From Bryobacteraceae bacterium (GTDB lineage Bacteria > Acidobacteriota > Terriglobia > Bryobacterales > Bryobacteraceae): 52,297 nucleotides of DNA. The stretch's first letter is position 1, and the number at the start of each line of letters is the position of its first letter. The stretch spans positions 1 through 52,297 of the forward strand of contig JANWVO010000021.1 of NCBI GenBank assembly GCA_025056865.1, in the 5' to 3' direction. Shown here one piece after another: positions 7,924 through 16,576 of the stretch. Position numbers and translations under genes: made by a program. The notes under the pieces are model-generated. The model had not been told where the DNA came from and made no database searches. It saw nothing but the letters and a program-made list of their open reading frames with translations.

Positions 7924-9246
7924 ATGGAAATGACGAGGCGCGGTTTCCTGGAGATGCAGGCGGCCATTGCGGCGTCGATGCAGTCGCGGGTGAGTGCGAA
8001 CGACCGCGTGCGCGTGGCATTCATCGGCTGCGGGGCGCGGGCGCACGAACTGATGGAGGCAATGATGGCGCATCCGCAGTTCGAGATCGCCGCCGTGAGC
8101 GATGCTTACCGCGGAAGGATCGAGCGGGCTCAGGACCGTGTCCGTGCAAGGCGGGGCGCCACGCCGCGCGTGCTGAAAGACTACCGCGAGGCCCTGGCCG
8201 ATAAGTCGATCGATGTGGCAGTAGTGGCCACGCCGGACCACTGGCACAAGCAGATGGTGGTGGAGGCGCTGGAGGCAGGCAAGGACGTCTATTGCGAGAA
8301 GCCGCTGACTTACCGCTCGAGCGAAGGCCTGGAGATCATCGCGGCCGCGAAGCGCACAGGACGGATCGTGCAGGTGGGCTCGCAGGGCATGTCGTCGATG
8401 ACCCAGAACCATGCGCGGGAGCTGATCCAGCAGGGCAGGCTGGGCAAGGTCACGCTGATCCGCGCCGCCTACAACCGCAACACGGCCTCCGGTGCGTGGA
8501 TCTACCCGATTCCGCCGGACGCCGGTCCGGACACCGTGAACTGGGAGATGTTTCTTGGCCCGGCGCCGAAGCGCCCGTTCAGCCTGGAGCGTTTCTTCCG
8601 CTGGCGGTGCTATGAGGACTACTCGGGTGGCATCGCGACGGACCTGTTCGTGCATCTGTGCACGACGATTCACTACCTGATGAACGCGAAGATGCCGAAG
8701 CGGGTGATGGCGATGGGGCAACTGTACCGGTGGAAGGAGTCCCGCGAGGTGCCGGACACGCTGAACGCGGTGCTCGAGTATCCCGAAGGATTCACGGTGA
8801 ATCTGTCATCGACGTTCAATAACCAGTCCTCCTCGGAGGCCAGCTTCCTGTTCCTTGGCACGGAAGGAACCGTGTCCGTCGGCTGGGGCGAACTCCGCTA
8901 CTGGCCGGAGAACGTGCGCGAGGACAACCGCTGGATCGTGGAAAGCTGGCCCCGGCGGCTGGAGGAGCAGTACTGGAAGGATCCGAAGGTGCAGCAGGAG
9001 GAGCTGCGTCATCTGAACAAGCCAAGGCTGATCGACGGAGGCAACGTCTGGCGCGAAGAAGGGCAGGACGCGACCATCATTCACTTCTGGCACTTCCTGA
9101 ACTCGATCCGCTCGCGGAAGCCTTACTGGCAGAACGAGGTTGCGGGCCACCACGCGGCCGCCTGCGCGCACATGGTGAACGAGAGCGTGAAGACGGGCCG
9201 GATGGTGGAGTGGGACTTCGAGCGGGACGACATCAAGCGCGCCTGA
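7924..9246 (+). CDS. Gfo/Idh/MocA-family oxidoreductase with Tat-like leader
   Basis: A 440-residue NAD(P)-dependent sugar/cyclitol dehydrogenase-type protein. The start MEMTRRGFLEM carries a twin-arginine motif followed by a moderately hydrophobic stretch, so export by Tat is likely, as for many acidobacterial and planctomycete members. The Rossmann fold begins at VRVAFIGCGARAHE, and the catalytic-lysine motif is CEKPLT near residue 125. The C-terminal half has the family's beta-sheet domain (GGIATDLFVHLCTTIHYLM). ATG 7924 has a GGAGG site at 7909-7913, ten bases upstream. A TACAAT box at 7891-7896 may be its -10. The substrate cannot be told. Confidence 0.9.
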   Translation: MEMTRRGFLEMQAAIAASMQSRVSANDRVRVAFIGCGARAHELMEAMMAHPQFEIAAVSDAYRGRIERAQDRVRARRGATPRVLKDYREALADKSIDVAVVATPDHWHKQMVVEALEAGKDVYCEKPLTYRSSEGLEIIAAAKRTGRIVQVGSQGMSSMTQNHARELIQQGRLGKVTLIRAAYNRNTASGAWIYPIPPDAGPDTVNWEMFLGPAPKRPFSLERFFRWRCYEDYSGGIATDLFVHLCTTIHYLMNAKMPKRVMAMGQLYRWKESREVPDTLNAVLEYPEGFTVNLSSTFNNQSSSEASFLFLGTEGTVSVGWGELRYWPENVREDNRWIVESWPRRLEEQYWKDPKVQQEELRHLNKPRLIDGGNVWREEGQDATIIHFWHFLNSIRSRKPYWQNEVAGHHAAACAHMVNESVKTGRMVEWDFERDDIKRA

Positions 9247-9259
9247 TGGGCAGGCCGGT

Positions 9260-11242
9260 CTAGAGCCGGACGGCCGAGCGGGCGCGCGAAATGGCAGCGG
9301 CGAGGTCCGGCCGGCCGTCGGCGAACTGAAGGAAGAGGTCGTACAGGCGGCGGGCCTCCTCCGTCCGGCCAGCGGCACGGGCGATCTCGGCGCGCGTGTA
9401 CAGCAGCGCGGGATAAACGAGGAAGTCGTAGAACAACATCTGGCCCGGCGCGAGGACGGGCCATGCCTTGCCGATCGTCTTCTCCGCCTGAGCCGTATCG
9501 CCGGCGTGGACGAGGCAGAGGGCGCGGAGTTCCCGGTAGGCAAAGTCCGTTCCGCCGGGCGAGGCCTGAATGACGGCCTGCCAGCCTTCGGCGGCGCGGT
9601 TCCATTCGCGGCGGCAGGTAAGCGAGAGCGCGCGCAGCTCGAGCTGGAGACGGTGGTCGCGGGCCTTCTCGATGGATGAAGGATCCAGAGCGGCTGCCGC
9701 GTAAGCACGGAACAGATCGTTGACGGGATCGCGTTGAGGCCCCGAAGGAAGCCAGCGTGCCGCTGCGGCAGGATCCAGGAAGGCGAGGCGAAGGGCGAGC
9801 ATGGAGGCCGCCTGAGGAGCCACCAGATCCGATGCGTCCCGAGCGGCGCGGGCGAAACGTGCGGTGGAGGCGCCGGTGCGTCCAAGGAGGAGTTCCCATC
9901 GCGCCTGTGCCAGCGCAGCCATCCGGTCACCGCGCTGAGCACGGTCCTGCACGAGGCGGGAGGCCGCTTCGGCGGCGCGGCCCGAATCGCCTTCGAGCAT
10001 CCAGCACAGGGCAGCCTTCTCCATGGCGGCGCCACCGTTGAAGGCCGGATCCTTCTGATAGCTTTGCCCGAAGGATTGTGCCGCTTCGCGAAAGCGTCCG
10101 GCCATCATGAGGATCTCGCCGCGGCTGTCGGCCGGATTGGGGCCAGGATCGAGTTCTTCATAGCGCCGGATGGCTGCGAGCGCTTCCTCAAACCGATTCT
10201 GGTAGGCCAACGCGTAAGCGAGCGAGTTCCACAGGGGAGCCATGCTGTCCGCCAAGGCCAGAGCATTCCGCAATGCCGCTTCAGCGCCTTTATAGTCGCG
10301 GTTCGCCACCAGGGCCTCGGAGTGTTGGAGCTGGATGAGAGGATCCGCCGGGCTTGCCGCGGCGACCCTGGCGGTGGCTGAAGCGGCCTCGAACCGGTTT
10401 CCAAGCAGATTGGCGGCCAGCAGGTCCAGACGGGCCAGGGTGAGCGGATCCATCTGGTCACGATGCTTTGAGCCTTCGCGAATCACGGCGAGCGCGGCCT
10501 CCCGTCCCTCTAGGACGGCGGCCGATTCGGCCCAGCCGAGCCAGCACCAGCCGCAGGCTGGATCTGCCTCTGCGGCAGACCGGAACGCGGACACAGCAGC
10601 GCCGGGAATGGAGGCAGAAAGGGCCTGCGCGAGATGGCGGGCGGCGGCCTCCGTGTGGACGCCGACAGGATTCAGTTTGCCGGACCGTTGCAAAGAGGAG
10701 GTCAGGAAGCCCGCTGCGTCTTCGAGCAGATGGCGCCACTGGCCCGCGGACCGGACAAAGACGCGGTGTAAGGCCAGTTTGTGCGATGGCAATTCGTAGA
10801 GGAACAGATGCGCTTCCAGCCTGTCCTGACCGGCGGCGACAAAGCCGGAGAGTTCGTGCGTGGCGGCAGGGAAGTCCGCGGCAAAGCGGGTCTCCGCCGC
10901 CTGGAGCAGCGGGATGCTCTCCAGTTGCCGCCGCAGCGCGAAGGGGGCGATCCGGGCGAGCCAGCCGGCGCCGGCGCCCAGGGATTGGTCCTCCCAAGGC
11001 AGCAACGCGACGCGGCGCACCGGAGACTGCCGTGTCTGCGTGCTCCGGCAGGAGACAGCAAACAGAGGGAGCGCACAAGCCAGCAGGATCCATGCGGCCA
11101 CACGCTGGCGGGCGGAAGCCGGGGGCAGGCAGGAGCGGAGGGAACGACGCACCGGGGCAGGGGCGGGCTGTGGTTCCCCAATTCCCTCGGGGTCGCGCTC
11201 AGCGTAAGTGTGCGGGAACACAGGACCTCGATTCTTTTCCAT
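9260..11242 (-). CDS. TPR-repeat lipoprotein of unknown function
   Basis: A protein of up to 660 residues. After a Pro-rich N-terminus comes a hydrophobic segment (residues 48-64) ending at VSC, a plausible lipobox with Cys65, so it is probably membrane anchored. Residues 75-180 form a domain beginning VRRVALLPWEDQSL, like the leading strand of the proteins that sense or build outer-membrane assemblies. The rest is alpha-helical, with many tetratricopeptide-like helix pairs (ALRNALALADSMAPLWNSLAYALAY and similar). The start at 11242 has no good ribosome site; an internal start closer to the hydrophobic segment is possible. It lies 60 bases downstream of the smaller TPR gene, probably in one operon. 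Confidence 0.7.
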   Translation of the reverse strand: MEKNRGPVFPHTYAERDPEGIGEPQPAPAPVRRSLRSCLPPASARQRVAAWILLACALPLFAVSCRSTQTRQSPVRRVALLPWEDQSLGAGAGWLARIAPFALRRQLESIPLLQAAETRFAADFPAATHELSGFVAAGQDRLEAHLFLYELPSHKLALHRVFVRSAGQWRHLLEDAAGFLTSSLQRSGKLNPVGVHTEAAARHLAQALSASIPGAAVSAFRSAAEADPACGWCWLGWAESAAVLEGREAALAVIREGSKHRDQMDPLTLARLDLLAANLLGNRFEAASATARVAAASPADPLIQLQHSEALVANRDYKGAEAALRNALALADSMAPLWNSLAYALAYQNRFEEALAAIRRYEELDPGPNPADSRGEILMMAGRFREAAQSFGQSYQKDPAFNGGAAMEKAALCWMLEGDSGRAAEAASRLVQDRAQRGDRMAALAQARWELLLGRTGASTARFARAARDASDLVAPQAASMLALRLAFLDPAAAARWLPSGPQRDPVNDLFRAYAAAALDPSSIEKARDHRLQLELRALSLTCRREWNRAAEGWQAVIQASPGGTDFAYRELRALCLVHAGDTAQAEKTIGKAWPVLAPGQMLFYDFLVYPALLYTRAEIARAAGRTEEARRLYDLFLQFADGRPDLAAAISRARSAVRL

Positions 11243-11302
11243 GACAGAGAACAGAAGAGCTCAGGGAGAATGCCCGCCCGCGGGCTCCCTTCCGGAAAAC
11301 TG

Positions 11303-12082
11303 TTACAGGATTCGGGGTTCGATTTTCATGATTTCTTCGAATTCCGGGAGTTTGCGGATTTCCGCGAATTCACTTTCCTCGAGATACCGGCGCTTTTCCC
11401 GGAAGCCTTCCTCGAGGGACTTGCGGATGTAGAAGAGGGCAAGGTCATTCCGGCCGTTCTTGGCGTAGACCTTGGCGAGGTGATAGTGAAATTTCGCGCG
11501 CTCCTCGACGCTGCGCTCCTGGAGCAGCACGCCGTGCGTGCCGCGGCGCTCGAAAACGTCCGGGTCGAGCGAGATGGCCTTTTCATAACATTCAATGGCC
11601 CGCTTGTAATCCTTCCGTGCAAAATAGGCTGTGCCGAGGTTGGAGTAGATGGAAGCTGAATCCGGATTGAGCTGCAACGCTTTCCTGTAGGCCGAAATGG
11701 CCCGCCGGTAGCTCTTGCGGGCATAGTGAATGGTGCCGAGATTGTTGATGGCCTCCGGATATTTCTTGTTGAGTTTCAGGGCCCGCTCGTACATCTTTTT
11801 CGCCGATTCAAGATCGCCCATCTGCTGGTAGGCGATCCCGATCTTGTTGAGGATGACGGCGGTGGGCGGCTGAACGGACTGGTAGGCTTCGATCGCTTCA
11901 CGGAACATCCGGCGCGCCATGTAGATGTCTCCGCGCATTTCGGGCGTGATCTGCGGCTTGGGAGGCTGAGATTCCTGCGCCGGAGGCTGGGCGGGCGATT
12001 GGGCCGCGTTCTGGGCGGCGGCAAGAAGCGGGAACAGGATGAGCGGGCTGGCGGAGATGAGTCGGCAGAGAGTGTTTCTCAT
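11303..12082 (-). CDS. Exported TPR-repeat protein
   Basis: A 259-residue protein with a Sec signal peptide (residues 1-23, ending LLAAAQ), a Gln/Pro-rich linker and at least four consecutive TPR units between residues 50 and 200. Their typical spacing is seen in AINNLGTIHYARKSYRRAISAYRKALQLNPDS followed by a nearly parallel unit (stated here as a pattern rather than a full alignment). TPRs mediate protein-protein contacts in the periplasm. ATG 12082 has a strong GGGAGGG site upstream. A longer frame start at 12229 would overlap the PBP1 gene antisense of nothing useful and is rejected. It sits between the PBP1 gene and the TPR lipoprotein, all on the same strand. Confidence 0.82.
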   Translation of the reverse strand: MRNTLCRLISASPLILFPLLAAAQNAAQSPAQPPAQESQPPKPQITPEMRGDIYMARRMFREAIEAYQSVQPPTAVILNKIGIAYQQMGDLESAKKMYERALKLNKKYPEAINNLGTIHYARKSYRRAISAYRKALQLNPDSASIYSNLGTAYFARKDYKRAIECYEKAISLDPDVFERRGTHGVLLQERSVEERAKFHYHLAKVYAKNGRNDLALFYIRKSLEEGFREKRRYLEESEFAEIRKLPEFEEIMKIEPRIL

Positions 12083-12104
12083 GGCGCCCTCCCTGGCAGA
12101 GAGC

Positions 12105-14588
12105 CTACCTAAATATAGCCCGAATGCGGCCCCAGAATCCGCGCTTCTGCTCGGGCTGGGGCGCGGGCTGGGGCTGGGTTGCGGCAGGCCGCTGCTGGGG
12201 CTGCACGGAAGCACGGTCAGCGGGCGCACCGGCAGACGGGGGCAATGGCGGACGGTGAGGCTGCGGAGGCGGATCTGACTCCCAACTGCTGATGATGGTG
12301 CGGCCCCCTCCGCCGTGGAGGCGGCAAAGCTCGACGGGCTGGGTGCCGGCGATGAAGACCTCGGACAAGGTCTTCGGGCAGGCGGCGGTAGCGAGCTGGC
12401 CCGTCTGGGGGTCGATGTCGACGATAGCGACTCCGTCGGGAGGAGAGAAGGGCTGGACGCCGCGGTACTCCCGGTGGCGGTGGGCGCGCTTCATGAACTC
12501 GGTCCAGATGGGGAGAGCGGCCTTGGCGCCCTCGAGAGGCAGCTCCTGGTTGTCATCGAAGCCGACCCAGACGACGCAGAGAAGCTTGGAAGTGAAGCCG
12601 GCGAACCAGGCGTCATGAGACGTACCGGTTTTGCCTGCCGCGGGGAGCAGGAAGCCGCGGGACCGCACTCCGGCGCCGGTGCCGGAGCGGAGCACTTCTT
12701 CCATCAGGTTGACGATCATGTAGGCGATGCGGGGATCGAGCACCTGGCGTGTGACGGGCTGGTACTGGTGGATAAGCGATCCGTCGGCCGAGCGGATCTC
12801 GCGGATGAGGTTGCGCTGGACCCACGTGCCCTCGTTGGAGAACACCGTGTAGGCGGAGGCGATGTCGAGAGGCGTCACCTCGTAGGCGCCGAGGGCGAGA
12901 GCGGGGGTTGGCTTGACGCCCTTGAGGCCCGCGGCCTCGGCCAGCTCCGCCACCGCCTGGTAGCCTGCCATTTCAGCGAACTTGACGGTTGGGATATTGA
13001 GAGACTTCGCGAGGGCGAAGCGCAGGGTCACCGGACCGTTGAACTGCTGGCGGAAGTTGTTGGGCGTATACTCGCGGTCTTCGTAGTAAAAGGTGGTAGG
13101 CTCGTCAACGACCTGGGTGACGGGCGTGATGACCGGGTCGCGGCCTTCGAGAGCGGTGTTGAGAGCCGCGGCGTAGACGAACGGCTTGAAGGCGGAGCCG
13201 GGCTGTCGGCGGGCCAGAGCGCGGTTGAGCTGGCTGGCGGCGTAACTGCGGCCGCCGATGAGAGCTTTCACTTCCGCGGTGTGCGGGTCGATGCAGACAA
13301 GAGCCACCTGCGGCTCGGGATACTTGCGACGCATCTTCGCAAGCTGCGCGTCGACTTCGCGGATGCCGATCTGGACGGCTTCGAGCGCGTCGCGCTGGAG
13401 CTTCATGTCAAGCGTGGTGTAGATGCGATAGGAGTTGGCCTGGAAGTCCAGCTCGGAGAAGTTGTCCTGGAGCTCGTCGTAGGCGAGGTCGACGAAGTAC
13501 GGGGCGTCGCTGGATTCCTCGCCGCCTTCAGCGAGCTTCAGCGGCGCCTTGACGGCCTCCATGTACTGAAGCTCGGTGATGTAGCCGTTCTCGCGCATCA
13601 GGCCGAGGACGATATTGCGGCGCTGGATGGCGCGCTCGGGGTGGCGGTAGGGGTTCAGGTAGTTGGGCCGCTGGATGAGCCCGGCCAGCAGCGCGGCTTC
13701 CTCGAGACGGAGATCGCGCACGTCCTTGCCGAAGTAGACCTGGGCGGCTTCGCCGAAGCCGTGGATGGCGAAGCTCTTGCGCTGGCCGAGGTCGACCTGG
13801 TTGGCGTAGTACTCGAAGATCTGTTCTTTGGTCAGCTTCTGCTCAAGCTGGAGCGTGATGAGAGCCTCGAGAGCCTTGCGCTTCCACGTCTTGTCGCGGG
13901 AGAGCCAGAGCAGGCGCGCGAGCTGCATGGAGATGGTGGAGGCGCCGTAGCGGCGGTTCTGGGTGATGTCGACCCACGCGGTGCGGAGGATGCGGATGGG
14001 GTCGAAGCCGGCGTGCTCGAAGAAGCGCTTGTCCTCGGCAGAAATGACGGCATGGACCAGGACCTTGGGAAGGTCGTTGAAACGGACGAGGCGGCGCTTC
14101 TCGCGGCGGCGGTCGTGGAGGTTGGTGACGAGCTCTGGGTCGAGGTAATAGCGGGGACGCTCGGTGTGGTCGCGGCTGGAGATGATGCGGGTGACGGAGT
14201 TGTTTTCGATGAAAATGACGCCGGGCTCGGAATGCGGGTAGGCGTCCACGCCGGGGAAGATTTCGATGCCGTCGGCACGGACGTGATACCAGCCGACGCG
14301 GTTGGAACGGTCCTCGGTGTATCCGCGCCGGCGGAGGGCGGCGACGATCTCCTCGATGGTGGCTTCGTCGCCGACGCTGACTGGTTCCGGAGTGGCGTAG
14401 AGCTGCGCGGTCTGTGTGAAGGGGCCCTTGCGGAGCTTCTCATCGACAAGCCGGGAGTAGTGGACCCAGATAACGGCGAAGGCGATGAGCCCGGTGATGA
14501 GAAGGAAAGACGCGAGCGCGACCAGAATTCTGAGAGGCGTCAGGCTCAGACGGCTCCGGGAGGGGGCGGATGCGGGTTTCTTGCGCAC
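12105..14588 (-). CDS. Bifunctional penicillin-binding protein 1 (GT51 + transpeptidase)
   Basis: An 827-residue class A PBP that polymerises lipid II and cross-links peptidoglycan. Order: short basic cytoplasmic tail, one membrane anchor (about residues 18-43), a UB2H-like domain (residues 58-115) as in PBP1B, then GT51 with catalytic Glu in AVISAEDKRFFEH near residue 183 and the second conserved motif in the QLEQKLTKEQIFEYYAN region. The transpeptidase domain has SxxK (GSAFKPF, about residue 463), SxN (KSLNIPT) and KTGT (GKTGTSHDAWFAG). A Pro/Gln-rich disordered tail ends the protein. The next gene on the strand starts 22 bases after its stop. Confidence 0.93.
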   Translation of the reverse strand: MRKKPASAPSRSRLSLTPLRILVALASFLLITGLIAFAVIWVHYSRLVDEKLRKGPFTQTAQLYATPEPVSVGDEATIEEIVAALRRRGYTEDRSNRVGWYHVRADGIEIFPGVDAYPHSEPGVIFIENNSVTRIISSRDHTERPRYYLDPELVTNLHDRRREKRRLVRFNDLPKVLVHAVISAEDKRFFEHAGFDPIRILRTAWVDITQNRRYGASTISMQLARLLWLSRDKTWKRKALEALITLQLEQKLTKEQIFEYYANQVDLGQRKSFAIHGFGEAAQVYFGKDVRDLRLEEAALLAGLIQRPNYLNPYRHPERAIQRRNIVLGLMRENGYITELQYMEAVKAPLKLAEGGEESSDAPYFVDLAYDELQDNFSELDFQANSYRIYTTLDMKLQRDALEAVQIGIREVDAQLAKMRRKYPEPQVALVCIDPHTAEVKALIGGRSYAASQLNRALARRQPGSAFKPFVYAAALNTALEGRDPVITPVTQVVDEPTTFYYEDREYTPNNFRQQFNGPVTLRFALAKSLNIPTVKFAEMAGYQAVAELAEAAGLKGVKPTPALALGAYEVTPLDIASAYTVFSNEGTWVQRNLIREIRSADGSLIHQYQPVTRQVLDPRIAYMIVNLMEEVLRSGTGAGVRSRGFLLPAAGKTGTSHDAWFAGFTSKLLCVVWVGFDDNQELPLEGAKAALPIWTEFMKRAHRHREYRGVQPFSPPDGVAIVDIDPQTGQLATAACPKTLSEVFIAGTQPVELCRLHGGGGRTIISSWESDPPPQPHRPPLPPSAGAPADRASVQPQQRPAATQPQPAPQPEQKRGFWGRIRAIFR

Positions 14589-14635
14589 GGGAATCAGCGG
14601 CGGACCAGACTCTCTCTTCTATTCTGGCATGGAGG

Positions 14636-15076
14636 CTAGCGGGAGTCCTTGTCGAGAGCCTCGAGCTCTTCCCAGATGTCGCGGTGGCGGTGCCATTCGG
14701 CGGGCGGCTGAGCGGAGACGTGGGCGACAGGCTCGTCAAGCGTGCCGTGGCCGTAGGGGCAGATCAGGGACTTGCGGGGCGGCGCGAACAGAGTGGCGCG
14801 GCTCCAACTGCCGCTCTCGACGGGCATGCGGAGGCGGCGCAGGCACGTGCGGCAGCGGATGCGCTGATCCCAGAGGATCAGAACAAGCAGCCCAAGGGCG
14901 AAGAGCCAGAAAACGAGAATGGCGACCGTCCAGGGCAGGTCGTTGGGGAAGCGGGGCAGGCGGGTGTAAAGGAAGATCTCCGGCTCGGGCAGGAGAAACT
15001 CGATCAGGAGCCAGGCGAGGCGCAGCACTGCGTACGCAGCGACGAGCTTGGCCACGAGATAGCCCCAGTACTTCAT
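14636..15076 (-). CDS. Small membrane protein with a Cys-rich C-terminal motif
   Basis: A 146-residue protein with two hydrophobic segments (residues 5-28 and 47-68) and a cytosol-facing tail containing CRTC about 24 residues before CPYGHG. The two Cys pairs could bind one metal ion, like a zinc ribbon. I do not recognise a named family. The gene lies 47 bases upstream of the PBP1 start and is read in the same direction, suggesting co-transcription and perhaps an envelope role, but this is inference. Confidence 0.65.
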   Translation of the reverse strand: MKYWGYLVAKLVAAYAVLRLAWLLIEFLLPEPEIFLYTRLPRFPNDLPWTVAILVFWLFALGLLVLILWDQRIRCRTCLRRLRMPVESGSWSRATLFAPPRKSLICPYGHGTLDEPVAHVSAQPPAEWHRHRDIWEELEALDKDSR

Positions 15077-15140
15077 CGCCTGGCCTGCCCCTCCGATTAG
15101 ACGCGGCCGGGGCGGCCGGAGTTCCGAAAGCTGGAGCCGT

Positions 15141-16052
15141 TCAGCGGCGGAAGAGGTTCTTCAGGATGAAGAAGACGTTGGCGGGCCGTTCGGCAAGACG
15201 GCGCATGAAGTAGGGATACCAGGCGTCGCCGTAGGGGACATACAGGCGAAGGCGGAAGCCGTTGGTGACCAGCATGCGCTGGAGGTCCCGGCGCACTCCG
15301 TACAGCATCTGGAATTCAAAGCTGGATGGGGCGCGGCCGTTGCGGGCGGAGTGCTCGAGGACGACGTCGATCATGCGCGGGTCGTGCGTGGCAAAGGCGG
15401 GCTCTTCTCCCTCGTCGAGGAGGATGCGGGCAAGGCGTGCGTAACTGGCGTTGACGTCGGTCTTCCTGGGCCACGCGACTGAGGGCGGCTCGTTGTAGGC
15501 CCCTTTGCAAAGGCGGACCGGGATGCGCAGGGCATTGAGGCGGCGCAGGTCTTCGTGGGTCCGGTAAAGGTAGGCCTGAAGGACAGCGCGGAGAGAGCCG
15601 TTGGCACGGTGGAGGTCCTCCACGAGGCGCAGGGTGCGGTCGACGTATTCGCTGGACTCCATGTCGATCTCGACGCGCGAGCCGATGGCCTTCGCTTTCA
15701 GCAGGACGGCTTCGACGTTGGAGCGGCAGAGGGAGTCGCTGATGTCGAGGCCGAACTGCGTGAGCTTGATGGAGACCGTGGAGGGGAGACCGGCGGCGGC
15801 GATGGCGTCCAGAGCATCCTCGATGCAGGCGCGCGCGGCGGCGGCTTCCTCGGCGGAGGTGACGTTCTCGCCGAGGTGGTCGAGGGTGGAGAGGATGTTT
15901 TCAGCCTGAAGGCGGCGGGCGACGGCGATGACGTCCTCCAGGCGCTGGCCTGCGATGAATCGGCTCGTGAGGCGGGCGGCGGCGGGAGAAGTTTCCATCC
16001 ACCGGCGGAGGGTACGGTTTCGGGAGAGGAAGAGAAACGCTTCTCTCAGCAT
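15141..16052 (-). CDS. Proline dehydrogenase
   Basis: About 303 residues, the length of stand-alone FAD-dependent proline dehydrogenases, which oxidise proline to pyrroline-5-carboxylate and pass electrons to quinone. Family landmarks are present in order: VSIKLTQFGLD, the flavin-contact strand RIPVRLCKGAYNEP, FEFQMLYGVR and the C-terminal substrate-binding helix RLRLYVPYGDAWYPYFMRRLAERPAN with the paired arginines. ATG 16052 (start MLREAFLFL) is preferred over ATG 16073 because it gives the normal N-terminus and has GGGGA upstream. No P5C dehydrogenase gene is in the window. Confidence 0.92.
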   Translation of the reverse strand: MLREAFLFLSRNRTLRRWMETSPAAARLTSRFIAGQRLEDVIAVARRLQAENILSTLDHLGENVTSAEEAAAARACIEDALDAIAAAGLPSTVSIKLTQFGLDISDSLCRSNVEAVLLKAKAIGSRVEIDMESSEYVDRTLRLVEDLHRANGSLRAVLQAYLYRTHEDLRRLNALRIPVRLCKGAYNEPPSVAWPRKTDVNASYARLARILLDEGEEPAFATHDPRMIDVVLEHSARNGRAPSSFEFQMLYGVRRDLQRMLVTNGFRLRLYVPYGDAWYPYFMRRLAERPANVFFILKNLFRR

Positions 16053-16225
16053 ACGTGGCTGATCCCCTCTCACGGTACCTGAAGCGGGGCGCGGAAGGGA
16101 AGGGGCGCCGTCACAGCGGGTGTGAGAGAAATTTTCCTTTTGTTTTTCAGCGGTTGCAACGGAACGGCAGGGAAATGTTTGCAGCCCCGGGCAAGCTCGA
16201 AGCCGGCGGGGGGATTTGGATCCTT

Positions 16226-16576
16226 ATGGCAGCACGTCAGACGACGAAGAAAGCGGCCCGCAAGAGGCCGCAGCCAGGGAAGGCAACGCGGGAAGCGCCG
16301 GCGAAAACGACGAAGCGAGCGGCAGAGAAGGCGCCGGAGCCAAAAGACGCCGGCGAGACGAAGCCGACGAAGAGGCGGACTGCGAAGAAGCTGGATCGCA
16401 AGAAGCTGGGCGAGATGGTGGACCGGATGCTCCTTCAGCTGGCCGAGCGTGTCGAAGAAGGCGAGTGCACGATCACGACCAGCGAAGGGATGAAGCTGAT
16501 CCAGTTGCGGGAGGCGCTCGGGCTGGAGCAGCCGAGCGCCGTGAAGGTGGAGTGGGTGGAGCCGAAAGGGGAATGA
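16226..16576 (+). CDS. Lys/Ala-rich DNA-binding-like protein, possible terminase small subunit
   Basis: A 116-residue protein. Residues 1-60 are a histone H1-like, Lys/Arg/Ala-rich tract (AARQTTKKAARKRPQ and similar); residues 62-116 form a compact helical part (KKLGEMVDRMLLQLAERVEEGE) ending in an acidic tail. It overlaps the large terminase gene by four bases (ATGA), the usual place for a terminase small subunit. A small subunit would recognise DNA and stimulate TerL, but a basic disordered N-terminus is unusual for one. It may instead be a nucleoid-like DNA-binding protein. ATG 16226 is used; upstream in-frame starts would add low-quality sequence. Confidence 0.6.
   Translation: MAARQTTKKAARKRPQPGKATREAPAKTTKRAAEKAPEPKDAGETKPTKRRTAKKLDRKKLGEMVDRMLLQLAERVEEGECTITTSEGMKLIQLREALGLEQPSAVKVEWVEPKGE

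Noticed and set aside
8806-10035. A 409-residue open frame on the minus strand
   Set aside because: Shadow of the oxidoreductase and TPR genes; Arg/Pro/Ser-rich, with no domain.
12315-14639. A 774-residue open frame on the + strand
   Set aside because: It runs antisense through the PBP1 gene, has the Asp/Val/Gly-rich bias of a shadow frame and no ribosome site.
16077-16225. Left attachment site matching the tRNA-Val 3' end
   Set aside because: No stretch resembling GGTTCAAGTCCTGTCGCGCC was found; by eye only.
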